A DNA stretch of 11,684 bases from Deltaproteobacteria bacterium (lineage in GTDB: Bacteria > Desulfobacterota > DSM-4660 > Desulfatiglandales > HGW-15), in the NCBI GenBank assembly GCA_019308525.1, contig JAFDIC010000091.1:1-11684 (forward strand), written 5' to 3'. Both the position numbers and the translations under genes were made by a program. Under the pieces are notes generated by a model. The model searched no databases, had not been told where the DNA came from, and saw only the letters and a list, made by a program, of their open reading frames with translations. This document shows positions 1 through 8,000 of this stretch, piece by piece (positions within the stretch are counted from its first letter, which is position 1; the number at the start of each line of letters is the position of its first letter).

Positions 1-287
1 GAAACGAGGGCCGTGAGAGTCAGGTTCTCCAGGGAATCGAGGATCTCATTGACCTTTCCTGCATCCGCAAGGTAACCCTCCGGGTCAAAGAACCATTTCT
101 CGTCTCTCCTCTGGAGCATCAGGGTCCCCGCAGGTCTTTCGATCTTTATTCGACTGACCTCCGGTGTGGACATCTTGGGCAGTTTCGGCAACTCATATCC
201 GGTCCTCTCCTGATGCCTCAGGAAGAGATAGGCAGACAAGGCAATGATTACCAGGGCAAGAATGACGTGTTCTCTCTTCAACTTCAT
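1..287 (-). CDS. DUF4340 domain protein, N-terminal part (runs off left edge)
   Basis: Reading from ATG at 287 gives 95 residues, with the frame open to the window edge, so the C-terminal majority is absent. The N-terminus (MKLKREHVILALVIIALSAY) is a short basic stretch followed by one hydrophobic anchor, about residues 8-23. After it comes an extracytoplasmic-looking region with PEVSRIKIER and a DEKWFFDPEGYLADAGKV stretch, typical of the start of DUF4340 proteins, which are usually encoded directly after GldG-like ABC auxiliary genes. AGAAGGA lies a few bases before the ATG, and the gap to the upstream GldG-like stop is only 13 bp, so this is the last visible gene of the ABC operon. I infer a membrane-anchored accessory subunit of that complex. 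The biochemical role of the family is not established. It was recognised by sequence pattern and by context. Confidence 0.8.
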   Translation of the reverse strand, partial: MKLKREHVILALVIIALSAYLFLRHQERTGYELPKLPKMSTPEVSRIKIERPAGTLMLQRRDEKWFFDPEGYLADAGKVNEILDSLENLTLTALV

Positions 288-300
288 GGGGCGTCCTTCT

Positions 301-2418
301 TCACTTCCCGAACATGATCTGGATTCGCCTTTTGCGGCCATGCCTCCTGAACCATATCACAAGTCCAAAGAGCACCACCAGTACAGGCAGACCCGCAATA
401 TTGAAGGTCTTCACAAAGGCCTTGGTCCCTGCTCCCACCTTGCCCAGGGGGTTGAACCGCAGTTCTTTGCTCCTGAGTGTTGCGATATCCTCCCTGCCGT
501 TGAGGAAGTCAAGGGTATTCAAGAGAAACATGGCATTGGAACTCCGACCCTTTTCGTCCAGCAACTGGTCCTTGAGCAATTCCGAGGAGGCGATAATGAA
601 TATCTTCCCCGGCCTCCCCCTTTCAATGAATGCGCCTTCTCCCTCAATAGGGAGTGGCGGAGCTTCCCCGGTCGATTTCTTGTCCCCCCCTTCCTGCCCT
701 CCTCCTCTTCCGAGGGAGGCCTCTGCGGTATGTCCTTACCGGCGAAGTAGCTCGTGAACCTCCCCTCAAGGACATAGGCGAGGGGGAGGCTCTGCATGGC
801 ATCCCTTGACTTGGGAGGCTGGATAAAGAAGGGGTTGAGGTTGACCTCGGTCTTCCTGGCATCTACCTCGAGGGGTGAGATCTTGAAGACGACGAGGCCC
901 TTGATGTTCTCCAGAAACCCTATCTCCCGATTGATGGACTCTTTCCTGATGATGGGCGCAAAATAGATGGGCCTCTCCCCACCTCCGAACTGGGATGGCA
1001 GCCTCTGCTTGAAGCAGCTCTCATCCATCACGTAGGAGGTCTTGACGGTCACGCCGTAATGTTCCAGAAGCTTCTCCAGGCCCCTATTCAGAGGAAGGAT
1101 GCGAGCGCCTTGCACGCCGGCGGACGATTGCCCCCCCCTTTTCCTGGAACCGATCCAGGAAGATGGCCAGGCTCTTTCCCCGCATCAGGAACTGATCGAT
1201 CTGGAAGAGCTCGTACTCCGAGAACTTCTCCCGCGGTCCCGCCACTACAAGGCAGTTGAAGCTGTCAGGGATGGGCCCATCCTTGAGCTCCACCTCCTTG
1301 ATTGTGTATCCCCGGGAGACCAGGGAGCGGAAGCTCCTCAGTCCTTCTTCCCTGTGCTGTCTTCCAGCGTTGCGAGTCATGCCCCCGTAAAGCTGAAGGG
1401 CACCATGGCCCTTCAAAAAGCCCAGGTCTTCGTTGATTTCCATTATGGATTCTATGCCCTGGGCGATTGCCTCCTCCAGCCGGCCGAGATCGGTCATTTG
1501 ATACTGCGTTCCCATGAGGGGGATCCTCAGGACCCGAATCAAGGGAATTGAAGTCCATTTCTCCCCGTGCTCCAGCACCAGGCCTATCACCCCCTGGCCA
1601 GCCTCTATCTCTTTCTCGGGCAAACTGGGCCACTTGAGGGTGAGGAGGTTGTATTTCCTGGCAACTGCCGCCTGGCCCTGCTCTTTTGAGGGATCCACAC
1701 GCTCGAAGGCCAGCTTGCCGTAATGTTTTGAGTTCAGTCTCTCAACGATCTCCTCTACCTTCCCTTGCAGTTGAGGCACTTCTTTGAGCCGCACGAGGGG
1801 GGCGACCGTCTCCAGGGCCGAGGAAAGGTAGAGCTTCACTCGTATCTTTCCATCCAGCCTCAGCAGCGCGCTGATCTTGTTGTTCAATTTCTGCATGGCG
1901 GTGGTCAGCCTGTATTCCAGGCCCTCCGTGGTGGTAATGGTGGATATTCTTTCAATGAGATCTCCGTGGATCAACACAAGCCCCATGTACGCCTTTTTGA
2001 ACTTGACCTCGTCCCTCTCAATGGCCTGGATCTGCACGGGATAGATCCCGTAGCTCCTCGCCAGGGCCCTGTTCTCCTTTGCCTCCTCGCTCATGGCCCC
2101 CTCCTCTGGGCTCACGTCGTAGAAGCGGTAGTTGAAAAACCTGTTGGCATACCGGCCGTATTCTTGTAAGAGGTCCCTGAGGTATCGTTCCGTGGCATTG
2201 TAAGGGGCCGGGAGGTCCCTGGTGAAAAACACGTTAATGGTGAGAGGCTCTGAGAGGGTGGAGACAACGCGCCGGCTTGCCTTTGACAGGGAGTAGATCC
2301 GGCCCTTGGTCAGGTCCTTCCTGATAAATAGGGTGCTCCCCGCCATATTGACAAGGACTATCACTACGGCATAGACCAAAAACTTTATGTATCTTCCTGA
2401 AGCACCCCTGAGTCCCAT
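301..2418 (-). CDS. GldG-like ABC transporter auxiliary protein, reading frame broken by two compensating frameshifts
   Basis: The reconstructed product is about 705 aa in three pieces. Piece one runs from ATG 2418 to the G-run at 1138-1131. Piece two (QSSAGVQGARILPLNRGLEK...) is in another frame down to the G-run at 690-684. Piece three returns to the first frame and stops at 301. Unrepaired, piece one ends at a stop at 1084. The protein has an N-terminal membrane anchor (residues about 10-30), a long extracytoplasmic body of the GldG / ABC_transp_aux type (for example RIYSLSKASRRVV near the anchor), and near the C-terminus one transmembrane helix followed by an RRHGRKRR basic tail. Such proteins are partners of GldA/GldF ABC-2 transporters. 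ATG 2418 is preferred over TTG 2427 because AGAGAG stands about 10 nt before it but only 1 nt before the TTG. The sequence is conserved-looking in all three pieces, so the breaks are recent, recoded, or sequencing errors. Confidence 0.8.
684..690 (-). other. 7-G homopolymer where the GldG-like frame shifts back
   Basis: On the minus strand the sequence reads AAG GGG GGG ACA in the middle-piece frame, giving KGGTRNRPG and then an arginine/serine-rich translation that no longer looks like the family. With one more G it reads AAG GGG GGG GAC AAG AAA, giving KGGDKKSTGEAPPLP and then IFIIASSELLKDQLL, which runs straight into the C-terminal piece. The apparent defect is therefore one missing G, or a -1 recoding event. 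Confidence 0.75.
1131..1138 (-). other. 8-G homopolymer where the GldG-like frame is first lost
   Basis: On the minus strand the sequence reads GAA AAG GGG GGG GCA ATC in the N-terminal frame and reaches a stop 15 codons after the run. With one G fewer it reads AAG GGG GGG CAA TCG TCC, giving FQEKGGQSSAGVQGARILPL and then RGLEKLLEHYGV, a good family continuation. The apparent defect is one extra G, or a +1 recoding event. The motif (AAG followed by a G-run) is the same as at the second break. Confidence 0.75.
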
Positions 2419-2493
2419 CACGCCCAATCTCTCTTCATATGCCCCTAATCCAGGTATGCCCCGTCATCCGGCGAATGGGGAAAATTGCCCTCA

Positions 2494-3627
2494 CTAGCTT
2501 TTCTCCTCCATAACCAGATCGGTGGCATAGAGTCCCACGAAAATGACGCTCAGGAAATAAATTACATCCCAGGAATCAATGATACCCTTTGCAATGTTCT
2601 CGAAGTGAAAGTCAGTGCCCAGGTATTCCAGTACCCCCACCATTTTGCCGGGGAGAAAGAACAGGATCTTGTCCACCAGTGTAATATTGAAACAGATGGC
2701 CATTGCCACGATGAAAGCGATAATCTGGTTTCGAGTGAGGGAAGATGCAAAAAGACCTACGGCTGAATATGATGCACCCAGCAAGATCGCCCCCACATAT
2801 CCACCTATTACCGGCCCCCAGTCGATATCCCCCATGAAAGAAACACTTATGGGATAGGCCAGGGTGGGAACGAGCATCGCAGCAACAAAAGCAGCGCTTG
2901 CCAGGAACTTGCCCATGATCACCTCCCAGAAGGTCACTGGCAGGGTGAGGATGGTCTCGTATGAGCCCACGTTCAGCTCCTCCATGGTGCCGTCCGCAAC
3001 GATCTTCCCCTGGTTGATAATGACCACCCTGTCACAGGTGGCCTCTGCCTCGCTCAGGATGTGGGTGGAGATTATGATGGTTTTCTCCTTCCCGATCTGC
3101 TTTATGATTCCGCGGATTTCTATGATCTGGTTGGGATCAAGTCCCGAGGTGGGCTCGTCAAGGACCAGAATCTCGGGGTCCTTCATCATGGCATGGGCAA
3201 GTCCCACCCTCTGCTTGTATCCCTTGGAAAGCTCCCCGATCGGTTTGTGCATGACCTCCTTGAGGCCGCAGGTCTCGGCCATCTGGCTGATCCTTGAGAG
3301 CCTGTTCTTACCATCAATCTCACGCATTCTGGCCACGTAGTCCAGGTAGTCGTAGACCAGCATATCATGGTAGAGGGGGGCCGATTCAGGCAGGTACCCG
3401 AGGAGCTTGCGGATCTCCAGGGAGTTTTCTTCGACGGTGTAGTCTTTTACACGAATGGTACCGGATGAAGGACGAAGGAACCCGGTCAACATCCGAAGAG
3501 TCGTGGTCTTTCCCGCCCCGTTGGGACCAAGCAGGCCAAGAATCTCTCCTTTCTGGATCTCCAGGTTGATGTGATCCACTGCACAGAGATCCCCGAAGTA
3601 CCTGGTCAGGTTCTCCACGTGGATCAT
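2494..3627 (-). CDS. In-frame chimera: GldA-type ABC ATPase joined to C-terminal part of a GldF-type ABC-2 permease
   Basis: The product is 377 aa. Residues 1-218 are a complete nucleotide-binding core: Walker A GPNGAGKT (34-41), a YLPE Q-loop variant (79-82), signature LSKGYKQR (133-140), Walker B ILVLDEP (153-159), D-loop SGLD, and H-loop histidine 189. Directly after GTMEELN the sequence becomes permease: GSYETILTLPVTFWEVIMGK, the conserved cytoplasmic segment of ABC-2 permeases. About four transmembrane helices follow (roughly 241-262, 274-296, 301-318 and 353-372). The family normally has two genes, an ATPase of about 300 aa and a permease of about 240 aa. Here the ATPase tail (about 80-90 aa) and the permease start (about 90 aa with two helices) are missing. 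ATG 3627 was chosen because GAGAGGAAG precedes it; the longer TTG start at 3687 would lie inside the promoter. Either a genuine deletion fusion or an assembly collapse would produce this. Confidence 0.85.
   Translation of the reverse strand: MIHVENLTRYFGDLCAVDHINLEIQKGEILGLLGPNGAGKTTTLRMLTGFLRPSSGTIRVKDYTVEENSLEIRKLLGYLPESAPLYHDMLVYDYLDYVARMREIDGKNRLSRISQMAETCGLKEVMHKPIGELSKGYKQRVGLAHAMMKDPEILVLDEPTSGLDPNQIIEIRGIIKQIGKEKTIIISTHILSEAEATCDRVVIINQGKIVADGTMEELNVGSYETILTLPVTFWEVIMGKFLASAAFVAAMLVPTLAYPISVSFMGDIDWGPVIGGYVGAILLGASYSAVGLFASSLTRNQIIAFIVAMAICFNITLVDKILFFLPGKMVGVLEYLGTDFHFENIAKGIIDSWDVIYFLSVIFVGLYATDLVMEEKS
2969..2985 (-). other. ATPase-permease fusion joint
   Basis: The minus strand here encodes MEELNVGSY. 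ATPases of this type commonly end their core with a GTxEEL segment, and ABC-2 permeases of this type commonly carry an EE(K/L)xxGxxE segment before the LTLPV motif. EEL-like coding sequence could therefore have been present in both parents and served as the microhomology at which the intervening several hundred bases were lost. The exact breakpoint cannot be fixed without a relative that has both genes intact. Confidence 0.5.
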
Positions 3628-3658
3628 TGACTTCTTCCTCTCAGACAATATCAGGGGA

Positions 3659-3687
3659 CCTATACAAGAATATCCGCCCCCTGTCAA
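3659..3687 (-). promoter_or_regulatory. Sigma70-type promoter of the ABC operon
   Basis: The minus strand has a perfect -35 TTGACA (3687-3682), a 17-bp spacer, and -10 TATAGG (3664-3659, 4 of 6 consensus bases). Transcription would begin near 3650, giving a leader of about 25 nt that holds the GAGAGGAAG ribosome binding site before ATG 3627. Spacing and position both fit, and the location just outside the ATPase gene supports an independent transcription unit separate from smc-ftsY. Confidence 0.6.
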
Positions 3688-3722
3688 GGGCCCGCCTTTT
3701 GTGAACGGCGCGGGGAGCCTGT

Positions 3723-3744
3723 TGAACGAGACAGAGCTCGTTCA
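3723..3744. repeat. Perfect 8-bp inverted repeat (hairpin)
   Basis: TGAACGAG (3723-3730) and CTCGTTCA (3737-3744) pair perfectly around a 6-nt loop. The hairpin lies about 35 bp upstream of the ABC promoter -35 box, downstream of ftsY. No T-run follows on the minus strand, so it is not a standard intrinsic terminator. It could be an operator or a weak transcript end. Confidence 0.45.
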
Positions 3745-3794
3745 CCACGGCCTATTCACCACGGAGTGCAACAACCACCCCGTCACCCGTGGTG
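3741..3794. repeat. Short direct and inverted copies of TTCACCACGG
   Basis: TTCACCACGG occurs exactly at 3741-3750 and again at 3755-3764, a 14-bp period, and its core occurs inverted as CCGTGGTG at 3787-3794. The cluster lies about 55-110 bp upstream of the -35 box of the ABC operon, where an activator could bind. A regulatory role is inference from position and repetition only. Confidence 0.35.
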
Positions 3795-3950
3795 CATGGC
3801 CACCTCGGGTCATTCCTCAAGAACGACACCGCTACTGGAGAAGGCCCTGAAACTCCTGCCTGTGAGGCTATGAGGTACCCGGTACGAACAGATTTCACTG
3901 ATATCCAGGAATTACGGTATGTTACGCTGCTTTCAGTTAGGAACTTCTGT

Positions 3951-4910
3951 CTAATCAAAGATGGCTTCAACGAACTCTGATGCGTCAAAGGGCCTCAGGT
4001 CATCAAGCTTCTCCCCTATGCCGATGTACCTGATTGGAATCTCCAGCTGGTGAGCTATCCCGACGACGATCCCTCCCTTGGCGGTCCCGTCCAGCTTTGT
4101 GAGGATGATATCCGTAACTCCCAGGGCTTCGTTGAACATCTCCGCCTGGGATATGGCATTCTGGCCGGTTGTCGCATCCAGGACAAGCCACACCTCATGG
4201 GGGGCACCCGGAAGCCTTTTTCCTGCAACCCGGCTGATCTTACGCAGCTCATCCATAAGGTTGGTCTTGGTGTGGAGACGGCCAGCGGTGTCTATCAAGA
4301 CCACATCCACGTTTCTGGACATGGCCGCGGTTATTGCGTCAAAGACGACGGCAGATGGGTCTGCCCCGGATGCCTGCTTTACAACTTCGGCCTCCACCCT
4401 CTTGCCCCAGATGTCCAGTTGCTCGATTGCGGCGGCCCTGAATGTGTCTGCCGCCACGAGCATAACTTTCTTGCCCTCCCTCTTCAAGATGTGCGCGGCT
4501 TTCCCGATGGTGGTGGTCTTGCCCACACCATTGACGCCTATGACCATAATGACATTGGGCTCCTTTTCACCGGGGACGGCGTGGGTCTTCTCTTCAACTT
4601 CAAGGAAAGATCTCATGCAGTCTTTCAATGCTTGCTTTAGTTTCTGGGGATCATCCAGTTCCTTTTTCCTCACGCCCTGATGAAGCATGTCCAGGAGTTC
4701 CTGGGTAGTGGCCACACCGAGATCGGAGGTAAACAAGATCTCTTCGAGTTCCTCCAGGAGCTCCTCGTTGATCTCCTTTTTGCCCAGCAAGAGGCTATCC
4801 AGCCTGCTCGTCAGGCCTGACCTCGTCTTTCTCAGGCCATCCTTGAGCCTCTTGAACAGGCCTTTCTTGTCCTTGCCTTCCTTTTCCCTGCCTTTGAACA
4901 GTCGTACCAT
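3951..4910 (-). CDS. ftsY: Signal recognition particle receptor FtsY
   Basis: The product is 319 aa, an NG-domain SRP GTPase. FtsY docks SRP-ribosome complexes at the inner membrane and resets with Ffh by reciprocal GTP hydrolysis. Visible motifs are a basic amphipathic start (GLFKRLKDGLRKTRSGL, about 17-33), the N domain to about 115, G1 GVNGVGKTT (125-133), G2 DTFRAAA (155-161), G3 DTAGR (207-211), G4 TKLD (271-274) and G5 GIGE (297-300). The basic N-terminus, the lack of an M domain and the ending RPFDASEFVEAIFD mark it as FtsY rather than Ffh. There is no long acidic A domain, as is common outside enterics. ATG 4910 was chosen because GGAGAG sits about 7 nt before it; the TTG at 4934 would add eight residues without a good ribosome binding site. 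It lies 180 bp downstream of smc on the same strand, probably co-transcribed. Confidence 0.97.
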   Translation of the reverse strand: MVRLFKGREKEGKDKKGLFKRLKDGLRKTRSGLTSRLDSLLLGKKEINEELLEELEEILFTSDLGVATTQELLDMLHQGVRKKELDDPQKLKQALKDCMRSFLEVEEKTHAVPGEKEPNVIMVIGVNGVGKTTTIGKAAHILKREGKKVMLVAADTFRAAAIEQLDIWGKRVEAEVVKQASGADPSAVVFDAITAAMSRNVDVVLIDTAGRLHTKTNLMDELRKISRVAGKRLPGAPHEVWLVLDATTGQNAISQAEMFNEALGVTDIILTKLDGTAKGGIVVGIAHQLEIPIRYIGIGEKLDDLRPFDASEFVEAIFD

Positions 4911-5090
4911 GGATACTCTCTCCACGAAATCCAATGACTCAAAAACTTTGCGAACAGATCCTTTTCACCATCTCCTACGGGATTGGATTCATAGGCCCGT
5001 GGTACGGAGCCACAGAGGTCTTCTTTTACCAGGAGGCACAAGGACTTTCAACAGGGGGATGTAGAAAATCTGGTGTGGAGACCAAGGTAT

Positions 5091-8000
5091 CTAGTTCTTC
5101 CTGATCCCTTCCAGGTCAACAGATACGAGCTTGGATATCCCTTTTTTCTCCATGGTCACCCCGTAGAGCCTGTCCACGATCTCCATGGACCTCTTGTTAT
5201 GGGTGACCAGGATAACCTGGGACGATTTCTTGATCTCGTTCAAGAGATTGTTGAAACGATCAATATTGGCCTCGTCAAGGGGTGCATCCACCTCGTCAAG
5301 GACACAAAAGGGGCTGGGCTTCACGAGATAGATTGCGAACAACAGTGCCATTGCAACCAGGGCCTTTTCCCCGCCGGAGAGTAGACCCATATGGCTCAGC
5401 TTTTTGCCAGGCGGTTGAACCTCGACAAGGACGCCGCTCTCAAGGGGCCTCGTCTCATCCAGGAGCTTGAGCCCCGCGGTGCCGCCCTTGAACAGGATGG
5501 GAAACACCTCCTTCAATTTCTGGTCAACCTCTGCAAAGGTCTTTCGGAACCTCTCAAGGGATGTCCTGTTGATCTTTCTTATGGCCTGGTTCAATGACTC
5601 GATGGATTTAAGAAGATCTTCCCGCTGTTCATGGATAAACTTGTACCTCTCCTCTAGGGCTTCATGTTCCTGGATAGCGGTCAAATTCACTTCCCCGAGT
5701 CTGTCCCTCTTCTCCCTCTCTCTTTCCAGCCTCTCCTTCGCCTCCACAGGGGAAAAGTTTTCTTCAAGGTATTCCTGGTAGATGTCCTTTAGGTCCGCGG
5801 CGTACTTATCTCTTACCAGGTCCTCCAGGCTTCTCATCTTAAAGCCGATTTCAGAATGTTGCATTCTTGCCCGATGGATCCTTTCCTTGAGCTCTTCCAG
5901 CTCCCTTCGAAGGCCATCCACCCTCCTCTCTTCTTCTTTCATGGCGTTCTGGAACCGGTTGCGATGATGCTCTGCGATCTTTACCCGTCCCTCGGCCTGC
6001 TCCATGACCCCCAGCAATACCCGCAACTCTTCCCTGAGGCTCTCTTGCCTGTCTTCTATGTCCTTGTAATGCCTTTCTGCCTTACCTATGTCCTCCTCAA
6101 TCCTCTTCAGGGACCCAAGGGCCTCTTCGGTAAATTCATCAATCCTTTGTACTTCCCGCCTTAGACCCCGTTCTTCCTCCTGGGAGAGGCTGTGGTCCAT
6201 CTTCAAGCTTGCGACTTCCTCTCTAATCTTCTCATACTCCTCTTGGCACTCCTTGAGTTCCAATTCTCTATCGAGGACATATCGCTGCTTCTGGGCCATG
6301 CTCTCGCTACAGGACTGGAGTTCAGACCTGATCCTCTCCAGATCCTGCTCGTGCACCCGGTGATCCTTCTCCCTTTGCTCCATCTCCCGGGATATCTTCT
6401 GGCTCAAGCTCTCAAGCTGCTCCAGTTCATGGGCCAGCCTGAACATGACCTTGTCCAGGTCATTTATCTCCTCCTGGCACCTCCATTTCTCCTCTGTCAA
6501 CTCGTCCAGAGACTTCTTCCTCTGTTCAATCTCCTCTTGGACACCATGGAGCTTTTCTCTCGTGTCAGTGAGGCGCTCACGACCGGCGACGATCTTGGCC
6601 TCCAGATCCTGCATCTCCCTCTTGCGGGCAAGAAGTCCCTGTGTGCTGCTTGCCGTCTTGCCTCCGGTTATCACTCCCTTTTCGTCTACAATATCCCCCT
6701 GGGGTGTCACGAGGCAGTATCCCCTGCCATTGTCCTTCCACAGGGCAAGGGCCTGATCCAGATCATCAACAAAGACTGCGTTCCCCAGCAACAGATCCAG
6801 GACCGGTTTGTACGCCTCGGGCACTGTCACCAGGTCCCTCAAAAGAGGAAGCTCGCGCTCGTTTCCCTGCGTCTCAACTCCTTTGATCTCCTTAAGGGGT
6901 ATAAAGCTGCTTCTCCCCTTGGCCCTGTCCTTCAGGTACTGGACGGCCTCCTTGCCGTCACTCTGGGTCTCAACTATTATGTATTGTAGCCTGTCGGCGA
7001 GCAGCCCTTCCACGGCCTGTTCGTACCTTGGTTCCACGTCTATGAGGTCTGCAACCAGCCCGTGGATACGGCCTTCTTTTCGCGCATCAAGGTCGTTGGC
7101 CTTCATAATCGTCCTCACCCCGACCTTGTATCCTTCGAAGTTCTCTATTAAAGATCTCAAGCTTCCCAGACGTGTTTCCAGGGCATTCTGCGCGGCCTCT
7201 GCCTCCCTGAGTTCAGACTCCAGGTCTTTCTTCAGACTTTCCAGCTCCGCCATCTTCTGCTGTTCCCCTGAGTAATCCCCCTCTATTTCATCGAGTCTTT
7301 TGCCAAGGGCCTCCCGCACCTGGGCCTTTGTTTCAGAGATCCTCATGATCTTCTTGATCTTCTCTGCGGTCTCTTCCTTTTCCTTTTCAAGCCTGGAGTA
7401 GGCGTCCGTGATCTCACCTATCTTCTTGCTCAGATATCCCGACTCCTGGCTCAAGCTCATCTGCCTTGACTTATCCCTGTTGAGCCTCTCCTTCGCATCT
7501 TCGTACTCCTCTTTCACCTTGACAAGGTGCTCATGCCGCCCCTGGATTCGCTTCTTGGCGATTTCTATTTCTCCCTGTAGATCAGCGGAGGTCTGCCTCA
7601 ATTGCTCGATCCTGTCCCTGATTACGTCCTTTTCTCTCTGAAGGTCTTTAACCCGCCTTCCAAGCTCCTCTTTCTCCTTCTCAAGACGGCTCCTGAGCTC
7701 TGTCTGCATCCTTTTCTCCCCCTCCATCGTGTCCAGGAGGGATTCCATCTTGTTGACCTTTTCCTTTACTTTCAGATAGGCTTCCCGCAACCGGGATATC
7801 TCATCGTCCTTTTCTTCCAACTCCAGGCCCATGGATTGGATCCTCGCCTGAATCCTTGAGAATTCCGTTGACTTGGATACTTCTTCCTGCACCAGATCCT
7901 GGGTGGATCTCTCTCTTGAAACTGACTCCTCCCTGAGTTCCCTGTAAGTGTTCGCATTGAGCACCAGTTCAAGCCTGCGGATCTCCTTGCTGAGCTTCTT

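Larger units (their letters stand above)
3628..3950. other. Intergenic region between ftsY and the ABC operon
   Basis: This stretch has no convincing gene on either strand. It holds the ABC promoter near its left end, an 8-bp hairpin at 3723-3744, and three copies of an 8-bp CCGTGGTG motif (3741-3794). The half next to the ftsY stop (about 3800-3950) shows no recognisable element and no clear intrinsic terminator. Confidence 0.6.

Noticed and set aside
2485..3569. Several plus-strand open frames across the ABC chimera
   Set aside because: They are shadows of the ATPase/permease coding frame on the minus strand, without start signals.
3628..3687. TTG start at 3687 extending the ATPase by 20 residues
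   Set aside because: The extension MTGGGYSCIGPL is not part of the ABC family and would overlap the -35 and -10 boxes; ATG 3627 has a good ribosome binding site.
3723..3744. Hairpin after ftsY as an intrinsic terminator
   Set aside because: It stands about 200 bp beyond the ftsY stop and has no T-run on the minus strand.
4050..4680. Two overlapping plus-strand open frames of about 200 codons
   Set aside because: Both are antisense to the strongly conserved FtsY G domain, and neither shows a recognisable protein pattern.
4911..4934. TTG start at 4934 for FtsY
   Set aside because: It has no good ribosome binding site, whereas ATG 4910 has GGAGAG at proper spacing.
4911..5090. Possible small gene between smc and ftsY
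   Set aside because: The only open frame there (minus strand, ending inside ftsY) has no family pattern and overlaps the ftsY start; nothing else stands out in these 180 bp.
6192..6989. Long plus-strand open frame (265 codons) rich in leucine
   Set aside because: It lies wholly inside smc on the opposite strand. Its leucine-rich composition is what antisense translation of a glutamate/lysine coiled coil gives, and it has no ribosome binding site or family pattern.
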